Below, piece after piece: positions 34,400 to 43,782 of a stretch of 64,000 bases of DNA; the stretch's first letter is position 1; every line of letters starts with the position of its first letter. A program made the translations under genes and the position numbers. Under the pieces are notes generated by a model. It saw only the letters and a program-made list of their open reading frames with translations. It was not told the origin of the DNA and did not search any database. The DNA comes from Buttiauxella sp049686335 (lineage in GTDB: Bacteria > Pseudomonadota > Gammaproteobacteria > Enterobacterales > Enterobacteriaceae): assembly GCF_049686335.1 (NCBI RefSeq), contig NZ_JBAVHX010000029.1:60028-124027 (forward strand), read 5' to 3'.

Positions 34400-36391
34400 A
34401 TGTTCGGAAAACTTACACTGGATGCAGTCCCATACCATGAACCCATTATCATGGTTACGGTGGCAGCAATTATCGTCGGGGGACTGGCGCTAGTTGCAGC
34501 TATCACTTACTTCGGTAAGTGGGAATATTTATGGAAAGAGTGGTTCACCTCTGTTGACCACAAACGCCTCGGCATAATGTACGTGATTGTCGCAATCGTC
34601 ATGCTTCTGCGTGGCTTTGCTGACGCCATCATGATGCGTAGCCAGCAAGTTCTGGCCTCCGCCGGAGAAGCAGGCTTCTTGCCACCACATCACTACGACC
34701 AGATCTTTACCGCCCACGGCGTAATCATGATCTTCTTCGTGGCGATGCCATTTGTTATCGGCCTGATGAACGTTGTCGTGCCGTTGCAGATTGGTGCGCG
34801 TGACGTTGCCTTCCCATTCCTGAACAACCTGAGCTTCTGGTTCACCGTTGTGGGTGTGGTGTTGGTTAACCTGTCTCTTGGGGTGGGTGAATTCGCACAG
34901 ACCGGTTGGGTGGCTTATCCACCGCTATCGGGCATAGAGTACAGTCCGGGGGTCGGCGTCGACTACTGGATATGGGCTCTGCAACTCTCGGGTATCGGTA
35001 CGACATTAACGGGTATTAACTTCTTCGTTACTATCCTGAATATGCGTACGCCTGGCATGACTATGTTCAAAATGCCGGTATTTACCTGGGCTTCGCTGTG
35101 TACTAACGTACTGATTATTGCGGCATTCCCAATCTTTACCGTGACCGTCGCGCTGTTAACCCTTGACCGCTACCTTGGCACCCATTTCTTTACCAATGAT
35201 ATGGGTGGCAACATGATGATGTATATCAACCTCATCTGGGCCTGGGGCCATCCAGAAGTTTACATTCTGGTACTGCCGGTGTTTGGTGTGTTCTCTGAAG
35301 TGGTGGCGACATTCTCGAAAAAACGCCTGTTCGGTTACACCTCACTGGTGTGGGCGACCATCGCGATTACCGTACTGTCGTTCATCGTTTGGCTGCACCA
35401 CTTCTTCACCATGGGCAGCGGCGCGAACGTCAACGCCTTCTTTGGTATCGCCACCATGATTATCGCCATCCCTACTGGGGTGAAGATCTTCAACTGGCTG
35501 TTCACCATGTATCAGGGCCGTATCGTATTCAACTCCGCAATGCTGTGGACCATTGGCTTCGTTGTCACCTTCTCTATCGGTGGCATGACCGGTGTTCTGT
35601 TAGCGGTTCCGGGTGCTGACTTCGTACTGCACAACAGCCTGTTCCTGATTGCTCACTTCCATAACGTAATTATCGGTGGTGTGGTGTTCGGTTGCTTCGC
35701 AGGTCTGACTTACTGGTGGCCAAAAGCCTTCGGCTTCACGCTGAACGAAACCTGGGGCAAGCGCGCATTCTGGTTCTGGATCATCGGCTTCTTCGTGGCA
35801 TTTATGCCGCTGTATGTGCTGGGCTTCATGGGTATGACTCGTCGCCTGAGCCAGCAGATAGATCCGCAGTTCCACACTCTGCTGGTTGTTGCGGCTTGTG
35901 GCGCAGCGCTGATTGCTCTGGGCATCCTGTGTCAGCTGATTCAGTTCTACGTCTCAATCCGTGACCGTGAGCAGAACCGTGACCTGACAGGTGACCCGTG
36001 GGGTGGCCGTACGCTGGAGTGGTCAACTTCCTCTCCTCCTCCGTTCTACAACTTTGCCCACCTGCCACACGTTCATGAGCGTGATGCATTCTGGGAAATG
36101 AAAGAGAAAGGTGAAGCGTACAAACAGCCAACGCATTATGAAGAAATTCATATGCCACGTAACAGCGCAGCGGGCATCGTGATTGCCGCGTTCGCTACCG
36201 TGTTTGGTTTCGCGATGATCTGGCACATCTGGTGGCTGGCGATTGTTGGCTTTGCCGGCATCATCATCACCTGGATTGCGAAAAGCTTCGACGAAGATGT
36301 GGATTACTACGTTCCGGTTGCGGAAGTCGAAAAACTGGAAAACCAGCACTTCGATGAAATTACCAAAGCAGGGCTGAAAAATGTCAACTGA
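34400..36391 (+). CDS. cyoB: Cytochrome bo3 ubiquinol oxidase subunit I
   Basis: This 663-residue catalytic subunit binds heme b, heme o3 and CuB. The CuB/Tyr motif WAWGHPEVYILVLP, the His pair WLHHFFTMG and heme ligands in LIAHFHNVIIGG are intact. The K- and D-channel regions and 15 membrane helices match E. coli. It reduces oxygen to water and pumps protons. The stop overlaps the cyoC start by 11 bases. Confidence 0.99.
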   Translation: MFGKLTLDAVPYHEPIIMVTVAAIIVGGLALVAAITYFGKWEYLWKEWFTSVDHKRLGIMYVIVAIVMLLRGFADAIMMRSQQVLASAGEAGFLPPHHYDQIFTAHGVIMIFFVAMPFVIGLMNVVVPLQIGARDVAFPFLNNLSFWFTVVGVVLVNLSLGVGEFAQTGWVAYPPLSGIEYSPGVGVDYWIWALQLSGIGTTLTGINFFVTILNMRTPGMTMFKMPVFTWASLCTNVLIIAAFPIFTVTVALLTLDRYLGTHFFTNDMGGNMMMYINLIWAWGHPEVYILVLPVFGVFSEVVATFSKKRLFGYTSLVWATIAITVLSFIVWLHHFFTMGSGANVNAFFGIATMIIAIPTGVKIFNWLFTMYQGRIVFNSAMLWTIGFVVTFSIGGMTGVLLAVPGADFVLHNSLFLIAHFHNVIIGGVVFGCFAGLTYWWPKAFGFTLNETWGKRAFWFWIIGFFVAFMPLYVLGFMGMTRRLSQQIDPQFHTLLVVAACGAALIALGILCQLIQFYVSIRDREQNRDLTGDPWGGRTLEWSTSSPPPFYNFAHLPHVHERDAFWEMKEKGEAYKQPTHYEEIHMPRNSAAGIVIAAFATVFGFAMIWHIWWLAIVGFAGIIITWIAKSFDEDVDYYVPVAEVEKLENQHFDEITKAGLKNVN

Positions 36392-36995
36392 AACTCTCAC
36401 TCACGCTAACGCCCACGCCGCGGAGCATGGGCATCACGATGCAGGAACCAATAAAGTCTTTGGTTTCTGGATCTACCTGATGAGCGACTGCATTCTGTTC
36501 TGTTGCTTGTTTGCTACTTATGCCGTTCTGGTGAACGGCACTGCCGGCGGCCCGGCAGGGAAAGACATTTTCGAGCTGCCGTTTGTGCTGGTCGAAACTG
36601 CCCTGCTGTTGTTCAGCTCCATCACCTACGGCATGGCGATCATCGCTATGAACAAAGGCAACAAAAGCCAGGTTATCTCCTGGCTGGCGCTGACCTTCCT
36701 GTTTGGTGCGGGCTTCGTTGGGATGGAAATCTATGAATTCCATCACCTGATTGTTGAAGGTTATGGCCCGGATCGTAGCGGCTTCCTGTCAGGCTTCTTT
36801 GCTCTGGTAGGTACGCACGGTCTGCACGTCACTTCTGGTCTGGTGTGGATGGCATTGATGATGTTCCATGTCTCTCGCCGCGGTTTGACCAGCGCTAACC
36901 GTACTCGTCTGATGTGCCTGAGCTTGTTCTGGCACTTCCTGGACGTGGTATGGATTTGTGTATTCTCTGTTGTCTATTTGATGGGGGCGATGTAA
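36381..36995 (+). CDS. cyoC: Cytochrome bo3 ubiquinol oxidase subunit III
   Basis: This 204-residue membrane protein has five helices and belongs to the cytochrome oxidase subunit III family, with FVGMEIYEFHHL and GTHGLHVTSGLVWMA. It starts inside the end of cyoB and its TAA overlaps the ATG of cyoD by one base, so translation of the three is coupled. Confidence 0.98.
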   Translation: MSTETLTHANAHAAEHGHHDAGTNKVFGFWIYLMSDCILFCCLFATYAVLVNGTAGGPAGKDIFELPFVLVETALLLFSSITYGMAIIAMNKGNKSQVISWLALTFLFGAGFVGMEIYEFHHLIVEGYGPDRSGFLSGFFALVGTHGLHVTSGLVWMALMMFHVSRRGLTSANRTRLMCLSLFWHFLDVVWICVFSVVYLMGAM

Positions 36996-37324
36996 TGAGT
37001 CATTCAACTGAACACGCAGGCGCCCACCACGGTAGCGTTAAAACGTATCTGACCGGTTTTATCCTGTCGATCATCCTGACGGCTATCCCGTTCTGGATGG
37101 TGATGACTGGTACAGCCTCCCACGCTGTGATTCTCGGCGTGGTACTGGTTAGTGCAGTGGTACAGATTCTGGTTCACCTGGTGTGCTTCCTGCACATGAA
37201 CACCTCTTCCGAGGAGCGTTGGAACCTGGTAGCCTTTGTCTTTACCGCGCTGATAATTGCCATTCTGGTGGTCGGCTCTATCTGGATTATGTGGAACCTC
37301 AACCAGAACATGATGGTTCACTAA
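36995..37324 (+). CDS. cyoD: Cytochrome bo3 ubiquinol oxidase subunit IV
   Basis: This 109-residue small subunit has three membrane helices. It begins MSHSTEHAGAHHGS at the ATG overlapping the cyoC stop (TAATG). VHLVCFLHMNTSSEERWN is the conserved loop. It helps CuB assembly in subunit I. The longer in-frame start at 36914 lies inside cyoC and is rejected. Confidence 0.97.
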   Translation: MSHSTEHAGAHHGSVKTYLTGFILSIILTAIPFWMVMTGTASHAVILGVVLVSAVVQILVHLVCFLHMNTSSEERWNLVAFVFTALIIAILVVGSIWIMWNLNQNMMVH

Positions 37325-37335
37325 GAGCAGCCTAT

Positions 37336-38223
37336 ATGATGAAGCGGTACCTACAAGTCACTAAGCCAGGAATTATTTTCGGCAATTTAATTTCTGTCAT
37401 TGGCGGATTTCTACTGGCCTCAAAGGGCAGTATTGATTACACCCTGTTTATCTCCACCCTGGTTGGGGTGTCGTTAGTCGTGGCATCGGGTTGTGTTTAT
37501 AACAACTTCATTGATCGTGACATCGACCGCAAAATGGAGAGAACCAAAAACAGGGTTCTGGTCAAAGGCCTGATTGCGCCGAAAACCTCGCTGGTATACG
37601 CCACCTTGTTGGGTATTGCTGGCTTCATGCTGCTGTGGTTTGGTGCTAACCCGCTAGCCATGTGGTTAGGCGTGATGGGCTTTGTGGTTTATGTCGGGGT
37701 TTATAGCCTGTACATGAAGCGCAAATCTGTCTACGGCACACTGATTGGCAGCCTTTCCGGGGCAGCACCGCCAGTAATTGGTTACTGTGCGGTGACCGGC
37801 GAGTTTGATACCGGTGCGTTGATCCTGCTGGCTATCTTTAGCCTGTGGCAGATGCCGCATTCCTATGCGATTGCTATCTTCCGCTTTAAAGATTACCAGG
37901 CTGCGAACATTCCGGTGTTGCCAGTGGTTAAAGGGATTTCGGTCGCGAAGAACCACATCACGCTGTATATCATCGCGTTTGCTGTCGCAACGCTGATGCT
38001 CTCTCTTGGCGGTTACGCGGGTTATAAATATCTGGTTGTGGCTGCGGCAGTGAGTGTCTGGTGGTTGGGTATGGCATTACGCGGATATAAAGTGGAAGAC
38101 GATAAAGTCTGGGCGCGCAAATTGTTCGTCTTTTCTATCGTCGCTATCACGTCACTCAGCGTGATGATGTCGGTGGACTTTATGGTGCCAGATTCACAAA
38201 ATCTGATGACTTACGTCTGGTAA
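37336..38223 (+). CDS. cyoE: Protoheme IX farnesyltransferase (heme O synthase)
   Basis: This 295-residue UbiA-family prenyltransferase of the inner membrane adds farnesyl to heme B to make heme O for CyoB. The first Asp-rich motif is NNFIDRDIDRKMERTKNR, and the second conserved region is IFRFKDYQAANIPVLP. It begins at the ATG at 37336 (MMKRYLQVTKPGIIFGN), 11 bases after cyoD. The frame open from 37183 is not conserved upstream. Confidence 0.97.
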   Translation: MMKRYLQVTKPGIIFGNLISVIGGFLLASKGSIDYTLFISTLVGVSLVVASGCVYNNFIDRDIDRKMERTKNRVLVKGLIAPKTSLVYATLLGIAGFMLLWFGANPLAMWLGVMGFVVYVGVYSLYMKRKSVYGTLIGSLSGAAPPVIGYCAVTGEFDTGALILLAIFSLWQMPHSYAIAIFRFKDYQAANIPVLPVVKGISVAKNHITLYIIAFAVATLMLSLGGYAGYKYLVVAAAVSVWWLGMALRGYKVEDDKVWARKLFVFSIVAITSLSVMMSVDFMVPDSQNLMTYVW

Positions 38224-38248
38224 GTCGCAAACCACATCTGAACCGCGT

Positions 38249-38275
38249 AAAAGGGCACTTCGGTGCCCTTTTTTA
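38249..38275 (+). terminator. Terminator of the cyo operon
   Basis: AAGGGCAC, tetraloop TTCG, and GTGCCCTT followed by TTTT form a textbook intrinsic terminator 26 bases after cyoE. Confidence 0.92.
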
Positions 38276-38353
38276 ATATCTGTTAAATAACTAACCGTTT
38301 ACCCTCCCCTGCCCACGCACTACACTAAGACCTGCTTTTTATCTGAGGTGGTA

Positions 38354-39715
38354 ATGAACGATTATAAAATGACGCCCGTCGAGCTACGTGCGACGTGGGG
38401 TTTAGGCACGGTTTTTTCACTGCGCATGCTTGGCATGTTTATGGTGTTGCCGGTTCTTACTACTTACGGAATGGCGTTACAGGGCGCAAGTGAGGCACTG
38501 ATTGGCCTCGCCATCGGTATTTATGGCCTGGCTCAGGCTATCTTCCAGATCCCTTTTGGTCTGCTTTCCGACCGTATTGGCCGCAAACCGCTCATAATTG
38601 GCGGCTTACTCATTTTTGTCATCGGTAGTGTTATCGCCGCCCTTTCAGAATCAATCTGGGGGGTGATCCTTGGCCGGGCGCTGCAAGGCTCGGGGGCAAT
38701 TGCCGCCGCTGTTATGGCGTTGCTTTCTGATTTAACGCGCGAACAAAATCGTACGAAAGCCATGGCGTTTATCGGCGTGAGCTTTGGGATTACTTTTGCC
38801 ATTGCCATGGTGCTTGGCCCGATCATTACCCATAACCTGGGCTTAAACGCGCTGTTCTGGATGATTGCGGTACTTGCGGGCTGCGGTATTCTCATCACGC
38901 TTTGGGTAGTGCCGAATTCCAAAAATCATGTCCTGAACCGCGAGTCAGGCATGGTGAAAGGCTGCTTTAGCAAAGTACTGGCGGAGCCCAAATTACTGAA
39001 GCTTAACTTCGGCATTATGTGTCTGCACATCATGTTGATGTCGACGTTTGTCGCCCTCCCCGGGCAACTTGAACAGGCGGGTTTCCCGGCGTCTGAGCAC
39101 TGGAAGATTTACCTCTGCACCATGCTTATCGCTTTCGCCTCGGTCGTGCCATTTATTATTTATGCCGAAGTAAAACGCCGCATGAAGCGCGTGTTTGTCG
39201 GCTGCGTGGCATTGCTGCTGATTGCTGAAATCGTGCTTTGGGGCTCCGGCCCGCACTTCTGGGAACTGGTGTTAGGCGTGCAGTTGTTCTTCCTGGCGTT
39301 TAACCTGATGGAAGCGATTTTACCGTCGCTAATATCCAAAGAATCTCCAGCCGGTTACAAAGGCACGGCGATGGGGATCTACTCCACCAGCCAGTTTTTG
39401 GGCGTGGCAATTGGCGGCTCGTTGGGCGGTTGGATTGATGGGTTGTTTGATTCGCAAACCGTCTTCCTGGCGGGTGCGTTACTGGCAATGATTTGGCTAC
39501 TGGTCAGCAGCACCATGACAGAACCGCCTTATGTCGCCAGCCTGCGTGTCGAGCTACCTGAAGGTGTCGAAGCCGATGAGTCTCTGAAACAGCGACTGCA
39601 GGCTCTGCCTGGCGTGAGTGATGTGAATATTATTGCGCAGGAACGCAGCGCTTACGTGAAGATAGACAGTAAGCTGACGAACCGATTTGAGATTGAGCAG
39701 GTAGTGAAAGGGTAA
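38354..39715 (+). CDS. yajR: MFS transporter YajR
   Basis: This 453-residue protein has 12 membrane helices. Motif A is GLLSDRIGRKPLIIGG, and a cytosolic C-terminal YAM domain follows (about 388-453, SLRVELPEGVEADESLKQRL to SAYVKIDSKLTNRFEIEQ), which defines YajR among MFS proteins. The substrate is unknown. The ATG at 38354 has GAGG 5 bases upstream. It is convergent with yajQ across a hairpin array. Confidence 0.96.
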   Translation: MNDYKMTPVELRATWGLGTVFSLRMLGMFMVLPVLTTYGMALQGASEALIGLAIGIYGLAQAIFQIPFGLLSDRIGRKPLIIGGLLIFVIGSVIAALSESIWGVILGRALQGSGAIAAAVMALLSDLTREQNRTKAMAFIGVSFGITFAIAMVLGPIITHNLGLNALFWMIAVLAGCGILITLWVVPNSKNHVLNRESGMVKGCFSKVLAEPKLLKLNFGIMCLHIMLMSTFVALPGQLEQAGFPASEHWKIYLCTMLIAFASVVPFIIYAEVKRRMKRVFVGCVALLLIAEIVLWGSGPHFWELVLGVQLFFLAFNLMEAILPSLISKESPAGYKGTAMGIYSTSQFLGVAIGGSLGGWIDGLFDSQTVFLAGALLAMIWLLVSSTMTEPPYVASLRVELPEGVEADESLKQRLQALPGVSDVNIIAQERSAYVKIDSKLTNRFEIEQVVKG

Positions 39716-39721
39716 ATACAA

Positions 39722-39896
39722 CCCTCACCCTAGCCCTCTCCCTGAGGGAGAGGGCATATTCTTTTCTCCCTCTCCTGGGCAGAGGGAATATTTTTTCCCC
39801 CTCCCCTGAGGGAGAGGGAATACTCTTTTCCCCCTCTCCTGAGGCAGAGGGAATATTCTTTTCCCCCTCTCCTGGGGGAGAGGGCCGGGGTGAGGG
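39722..39896. repeat. Hairpin repeat array between yajR and yajQ, five units
   Basis: Outer arms CCCTCACCCTAG and CCGGGGTGAGGG enclose five short hairpins of the type CCCTCTCCTGAGGGAGAGGG. Four spacers separate them, all variants of ATATTCTTTT. It is the longest of four related arrays, each between convergent genes. Its antisense frame gives repeated PLPQERGK-like residues, a chance product. Confidence 0.88.
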
Positions 39897-39902
39897 CGTA
39901 AA

Positions 39903-40394
39903 TCAGTCGCGGAAGTTCTTAAACTGGAACGGCTGCCCCAAATCACCACCACGAACCAGCGCCATTGCGGCCTGTAAATCGTCGCGGGATTTACCGGTTA
40001 CGCGCAGTTCCTCGCCCTGAATCTGCACCTGAACTTTGGTCTTGCTGTCTTTAATCAGCTTCACAATTTTCTTGGCGATAGTCGATTCAATGCCCTGCTT
40101 GAGCTTAGCTTCAACGCTCCAGGTTTTACCGCTGTGCACAAACTCTTCCGGCACATCAATTGAAGCCCCTTCGATACCGCGCTTAAGCAGCTTGGCACGA
40201 AGAATATCCAACAGTTGGTTAACCTGGAAATCAGATTCGCTGGCCACTTTAATGGACTGATTTTTCTCATTCAGTTCAAATGTCGCCGGCACATTACGGA
40301 AGTCAAAACGAGTAGCAACCTCACGTTCCGCGTTTTCAATCGCGTTACGCACTTCCTGGATATCAATTTCAGACACGATGTCAAAAGATGGCAT
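39903..40394 (-). CDS. yajQ: YajQ, nucleotide-binding protein (c-di-GMP-binding family)
   Basis: This 163-residue protein with two ferredoxin-like domains begins MPSFDIVSEIDIQEVRNAIENA and ends GGDLGQPFQFKNFRD, as in E. coli. Family members bind nucleotides, and the Xanthomonas and Pseudomonas members bind c-di-GMP. The ATG at 40394 has GGGAGAAG upstream; the frame to 40454 is not conserved. Confidence 0.96.
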   Translation of the reverse strand: MPSFDIVSEIDIQEVRNAIENAEREVATRFDFRNVPATFELNEKNQSIKVASESDFQVNQLLDILRAKLLKRGIEGASIDVPEEFVHSGKTWSVEAKLKQGIESTIAKKIVKLIKDSKTKVQVQIQGEELRVTGKSRDDLQAAMALVRGGDLGQPFQFKNFRD

Positions 40395-40549
40395 GCTTTC
40401 TTCTCCCTCTCTTTTTGTTGCGTTGCATAATACCTGCTGGGCCGAGCAAAACAACCCGTTAAAGCAGGAGAGAGCCCTGTATAATATAGATTAAGCAAAA
40501 CATCTGCTGCACGTACACCTAAGTTTGAAGGGTGTTATGGGGAGACATA

Positions 40550-41464
40550 ATGAAAATCACCGTGCTAGGTTGCGGTGCGCTCGGCCAACTTTGGCTAGCA
40601 TCGCTTTACAAGCAAGGACATGAAGTACAAGGATGGTTGCGCGTACCGCAGCCGTTTTGTCATGTCAACGTGGTCGAAACCGACGGCAGCGTGTTTAATC
40701 AAACGCTGACCGCTAACGATCCCGACTTTCTCGCCAGCAGCGATTTATTGCTGGTGACACTAAAAGCCTGGCAGGTTTCCGGCTCAGTGAGAGCACTGGC
40801 CAGCAAACTTCCGTCTCATTGCCCTATTCTGCTTCTGCATAATGGCATGGGGACAATTGAAGAATTGCGGACGTTGCACCAGCCACTTTTAACTGGCGTC
40901 ACCACCCATGCGGCCCGTCGCGATGGCAATATCATTATTCACGTGGCAAATGGCACTACGCATATTGGCCCAGGCAATGTGGCAGGCAACGAGTACAGTT
41001 TTCTCGCCGATAACCTGCATCACGCGCTGCCGGAAATAGCCTGGCATAACAATATTCAAGCCGCAAGCTGGAAGAAACTGGCGGTGAATTGTGTGATTAA
41101 CCCGCTGACCGCGCTCTATAACTGCCCGAACGGTCAGTTACTCCATCATCCGTCGGAAGTGCGCGAAATCTGCCACGAAGTCGCCATGGTGATGGAACGC
41201 GAAGGGCATCACACGTCCCCAGAAGATCTGCTTTTTTACGTCGATGAAGTTATCGAAAGCACCGCTGAGAATATCTCGTCGATGCTGCAAGATGTGCGGG
41301 TTCAACGTCACACAGAGATTGATTACATTACTGGTTATTTACTGCAACGCGCGCGCGCTCATGGCCTCAGCGTGCCGGTGAACAGCCGCTTGTATGAGCT
41401 GATAAAGCGTAAGGAGAATGAGTATGAGCGCTCGAGCACTGGTTTGCCTGGCTCCTGGAACTGA
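40550..41464 (+). CDS. panE: 2-dehydropantoate 2-reductase
   Basis: This 304-residue NADPH-dependent enzyme reduces ketopantoate to pantoate for coenzyme A. The Rossmann motif GCGALGQLW is at residues 7-15, the catalytic Lys is in SWKKLAVNCVINPLTALYNC, and the acidic residue is in DVRVQRHTEIDYITG. The ATG at 40550 follows GGGGAGAC. The stop lies 41 bases inside yajL, so the two are translationally coupled. Confidence 0.96.
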   Translation: MKITVLGCGALGQLWLASLYKQGHEVQGWLRVPQPFCHVNVVETDGSVFNQTLTANDPDFLASSDLLLVTLKAWQVSGSVRALASKLPSHCPILLLHNGMGTIEELRTLHQPLLTGVTTHAARRDGNIIIHVANGTTHIGPGNVAGNEYSFLADNLHHALPEIAWHNNIQAASWKKLAVNCVINPLTALYNCPNGQLLHHPSEVREICHEVAMVMEREGHHTSPEDLLFYVDEVIESTAENISSMLQDVRVQRHTEIDYITGYLLQRARAHGLSVPVNSRLYELIKRKENEYERSSTGLPGSWN

Positions 41465-42017
41465 AGAAACAGAAGCCGTTACGACGATCGATCTTCTGGT
41501 GCGCGGCGGGATTTGCGTCACAACCGCAAGCGTCGCCAGTGATGGAGATCTGACCATTACCTGTTCACGTGGCGTCAAACTACTGGCTGATGCGCCATTA
41601 GTTGCAGTGGCGGACGGTGAGTTCGATATCATTGTGCTGCCCGGCGGCTTAAAGGGCGCAGAGTGTTTTCGCGACAACCCACTGTTAGTGGAAACCGTGC
41701 GCCAGTTCCATCTTTCCGGACGCATCGTTGCCGCCATTTGTGCTGCAGCCGGGACGGTTCTGGTTCCGCACGAGCTGTTCCCTGTCGCAAACATGACAGG
41801 TTTTCCTGGCCTTAAGGAAACGATTCCGGAAGCTCAGTGGCAAGATAAACGTATTGTCTGGGATCCGCGAGTCAACCTGTTGACCAGCCAGGGGCCTGGC
41901 ACGGCAATAGATTTTGCACTGAAGATTATCGATTTGCTGGTGAGCCGTGAAAAAGCCCATGAGGTTTCACAGCAATTGGTATTAGCGGCGGGAATTTATA
42001 GTTACAGGGATTATTAA
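41424..42017 (+). CDS. yajL: YajL, DJ-1/PfpI-family chaperone and deglycase
   Basis: This 197-residue DJ-1 superfamily protein has the nucleophile-elbow Cys in AAICAAAGTVL and the conserved Glu at about residue 15 (APGTEETEAV). Where E. coli reads CAAPAT this protein reads CAAAGT; the Cys is kept. It is reported to protect proteins against thiol oxidation and glycation. AAGGAG lies 7 bases before the ATG at 41424, which favours it over the ATG at 41418. It overlaps panE by 41 bases. Confidence 0.95.
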   Translation: MSARALVCLAPGTEETEAVTTIDLLVRGGICVTTASVASDGDLTITCSRGVKLLADAPLVAVADGEFDIIVLPGGLKGAECFRDNPLLVETVRQFHLSGRIVAAICAAAGTVLVPHELFPVANMTGFPGLKETIPEAQWQDKRIVWDPRVNLLTSQGPGTAIDFALKIIDLLVSREKAHEVSQQLVLAAGIYSYRDY

Positions 42018-42021
42018 ACCA

Positions 42022-42134
42022 CCCTCACCCTGGCCCTCTCCCTGAGGGAGAGGGGAAACTGGACTTCTCCTTCTCCTGAGGGAGAGGGGAAACTGGACTT
42101 CTCCTTCTCCTGGGGGAGAAGGCTGGGATGAGGG
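42022..42134. repeat. Hairpin repeat array between yajL and thiI, three units
   Basis: Outer arms CCCTCACCCTGG and CTGGGATGAGGG enclose three hairpins of the type CTCCTTCTCCTGAGGGAGAGG, separated by two identical spacers AAACTGGACTT. The spacer differs from those of the other arrays. It lies between convergent genes. Confidence 0.88.
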
Positions 42135-42143
42135 CGTAGAAAA

Positions 42144-43592
42144 TTAAGCGCGGTAAACCTTCACGTTCTCAAAGCCTTGCTCACGCAGATACAGCGCCTG
42201 CAAACGGCTCATCACGCCACGGTCGCACCACAGCAAATAATTTTTGCTCTGATCCAAATCACCAAATGCAGTGCTGAGTTTGTAGAATGGCAGCGACGCC
42301 ACTTCCACACCTTCTGGCTTAAATGGCTTCTCGTCTTGCTCGTCAATAGAACGAATATCTAACAGCACATCATTCGGGCCAAATGCGTCAACGGTTTCAA
42401 CTTCCGTCACCACTTCTTTGGATTGATTGGCAATTTCACGAATGTCGATATTTGTCGCTTCTTCAACCACACGGTCAAGAATGGAGAAGTCGAAATTAGC
42501 TTCTTCGGCTTCAATCTTCGCCTTCACCGCTTTGACGGTTGGGCTTTTCGAAATGACACCACAGTATTCCGGCATGGTACGCGCAAAGTCAGCGGTACCA
42601 ATTTCACGTGCCAAATCAATAATGTGCTCTTTATCGTGAGAGATCAGCGGACGCAAAATCAGCGTATCGGAAACGTTGTCGATTAAACGCAGGTTGGTCA
42701 GCGTCTGGCTGGAAACCTGGCCCAATGCTTCGCCAGTCACTAACGCTTGCACACCATAACGCTCAGCCACTTTGGAAGCGGCACGCACAAACATACGCTT
42801 GAGCACCACGCCCATCTGGCCGTCTTCAACTTTCTCAAGGATTTCGCCCACCACAGGCTCGAAGTTGATCGCCACAAAGCGCACGCGGTGGGAGCTACCG
42901 AAACGGTTCCACAGATAATGTGCGACTTGTTTAACGCCGATTTCGTGCGCTGCACCACCGAGGTTAAAGAAGCAGTAATGCACGCGGCAGCCGCGACGCA
43001 TCAGCATATAGCTGGACACGCCAGAGTCGAAACCGCCGGAAATCAGTGATAGCACATCTTCTTGCGTACCAATCGGGAAGCCGCCAATACCTTCGTAACG
43101 GCCTTTCACCAGCAGCAGACGATCGTTTTCGATTTCCAGATTAACCGTGACATCCGGCTTGGTCAGTTTTACGCGCGCTGATTCAATGTGTTGATTCAGG
43201 CCACCGCCGACATAGCGTTCAACTTCAATAGAGCTAAACTCATGTTTACCACGACGTTTCACACGCACGCAGAAGGTTTTGCCTTCCAGTTGATCGCGAT
43301 AGAGTTCCAACGCCTGCTCGAAGATATTATGCAAGTCAGTAAATGGCACATCTTCAACCTCCAGAATATGGTGAATACCTGGAATACGGGTCAACGCTTC
43401 ACGAATCGCGATACGCTGATTTTCATCTTTAGCGCGAACTTCAATGTTGTCCCAATGGCGAACAACCGCTAAATCTTCATCGTAGTGTTTTAAAACGTTG
43501 CGAATGTTCCCGGTGAGCATTTTAATAAAGCGTATGCGCACAGATTGGCTCTTGATTGTGATTTCCGGGAACAATTTAATGATAAACTTCAT
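42144..43592 (-). CDS. thiI: tRNA 4-thiouridine synthase and thiazole sulfur donor ThiI
   Basis: This 482-residue protein has a ferredoxin-like region and THUMP domain (about 1-165), then a PP-loop adenylation domain with SGGFDSGVSSYM (about 183). A C-terminal rhodanese domain follows (about 400-482, with the active Cys in LLWCDRGVMSRLQA). It makes s4U8 in tRNA and passes sulfur to ThiS. The Cys pair of the disulfide relay is present (CGVISKSPT and WCDRG). Confidence 0.97.
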   Translation of the reverse strand: MKFIIKLFPEITIKSQSVRIRFIKMLTGNIRNVLKHYDEDLAVVRHWDNIEVRAKDENQRIAIREALTRIPGIHHILEVEDVPFTDLHNIFEQALELYRDQLEGKTFCVRVKRRGKHEFSSIEVERYVGGGLNQHIESARVKLTKPDVTVNLEIENDRLLLVKGRYEGIGGFPIGTQEDVLSLISGGFDSGVSSYMLMRRGCRVHYCFFNLGGAAHEIGVKQVAHYLWNRFGSSHRVRFVAINFEPVVGEILEKVEDGQMGVVLKRMFVRAASKVAERYGVQALVTGEALGQVSSQTLTNLRLIDNVSDTLILRPLISHDKEHIIDLAREIGTADFARTMPEYCGVISKSPTVKAVKAKIEAEEANFDFSILDRVVEEATNIDIREIANQSKEVVTEVETVDAFGPNDVLLDIRSIDEQDEKPFKPEGVEVASLPFYKLSTAFGDLDQSKNYLLWCDRGVMSRLQALYLREQGFENVKVYRA

Positions 43593-43782
43593 GGCGGCTA
43601 TGATTCGTTGATGAGCCAGGCATATCGATCATGCGGGCTAAAAGACTTAAAGAATTGCAGCGGCAATAGCGCCGATACATCCGAGGCGCAAAAGTATATC
43701 ACTAACAGTGAGCCATGGCGTTACACAAATGACTCCGCTACCATGGCAGAGTCGCAAAAATTATTAGAGTCAGACATTCACT

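Noticed and set aside
37183..37335. 51-codon extension of CyoE
   Set aside because: Lies inside cyoD in another frame. CyoE proteins start at the MMKRYLQVTKPG position.
39722..39896. CRISPR-like appearance of a spaced repeat array
   Set aside because: The repeated part is a hairpin with near-identical spacers, not variable ones. Units are about 32 bases in total and no cas gene is present.
39725..39952. 75-codon minus-strand frame with repeated PLPQERGK
   Set aside because: It is translation of the hairpin array in one frame, with no ribosome site, and follows from the repeat alone.
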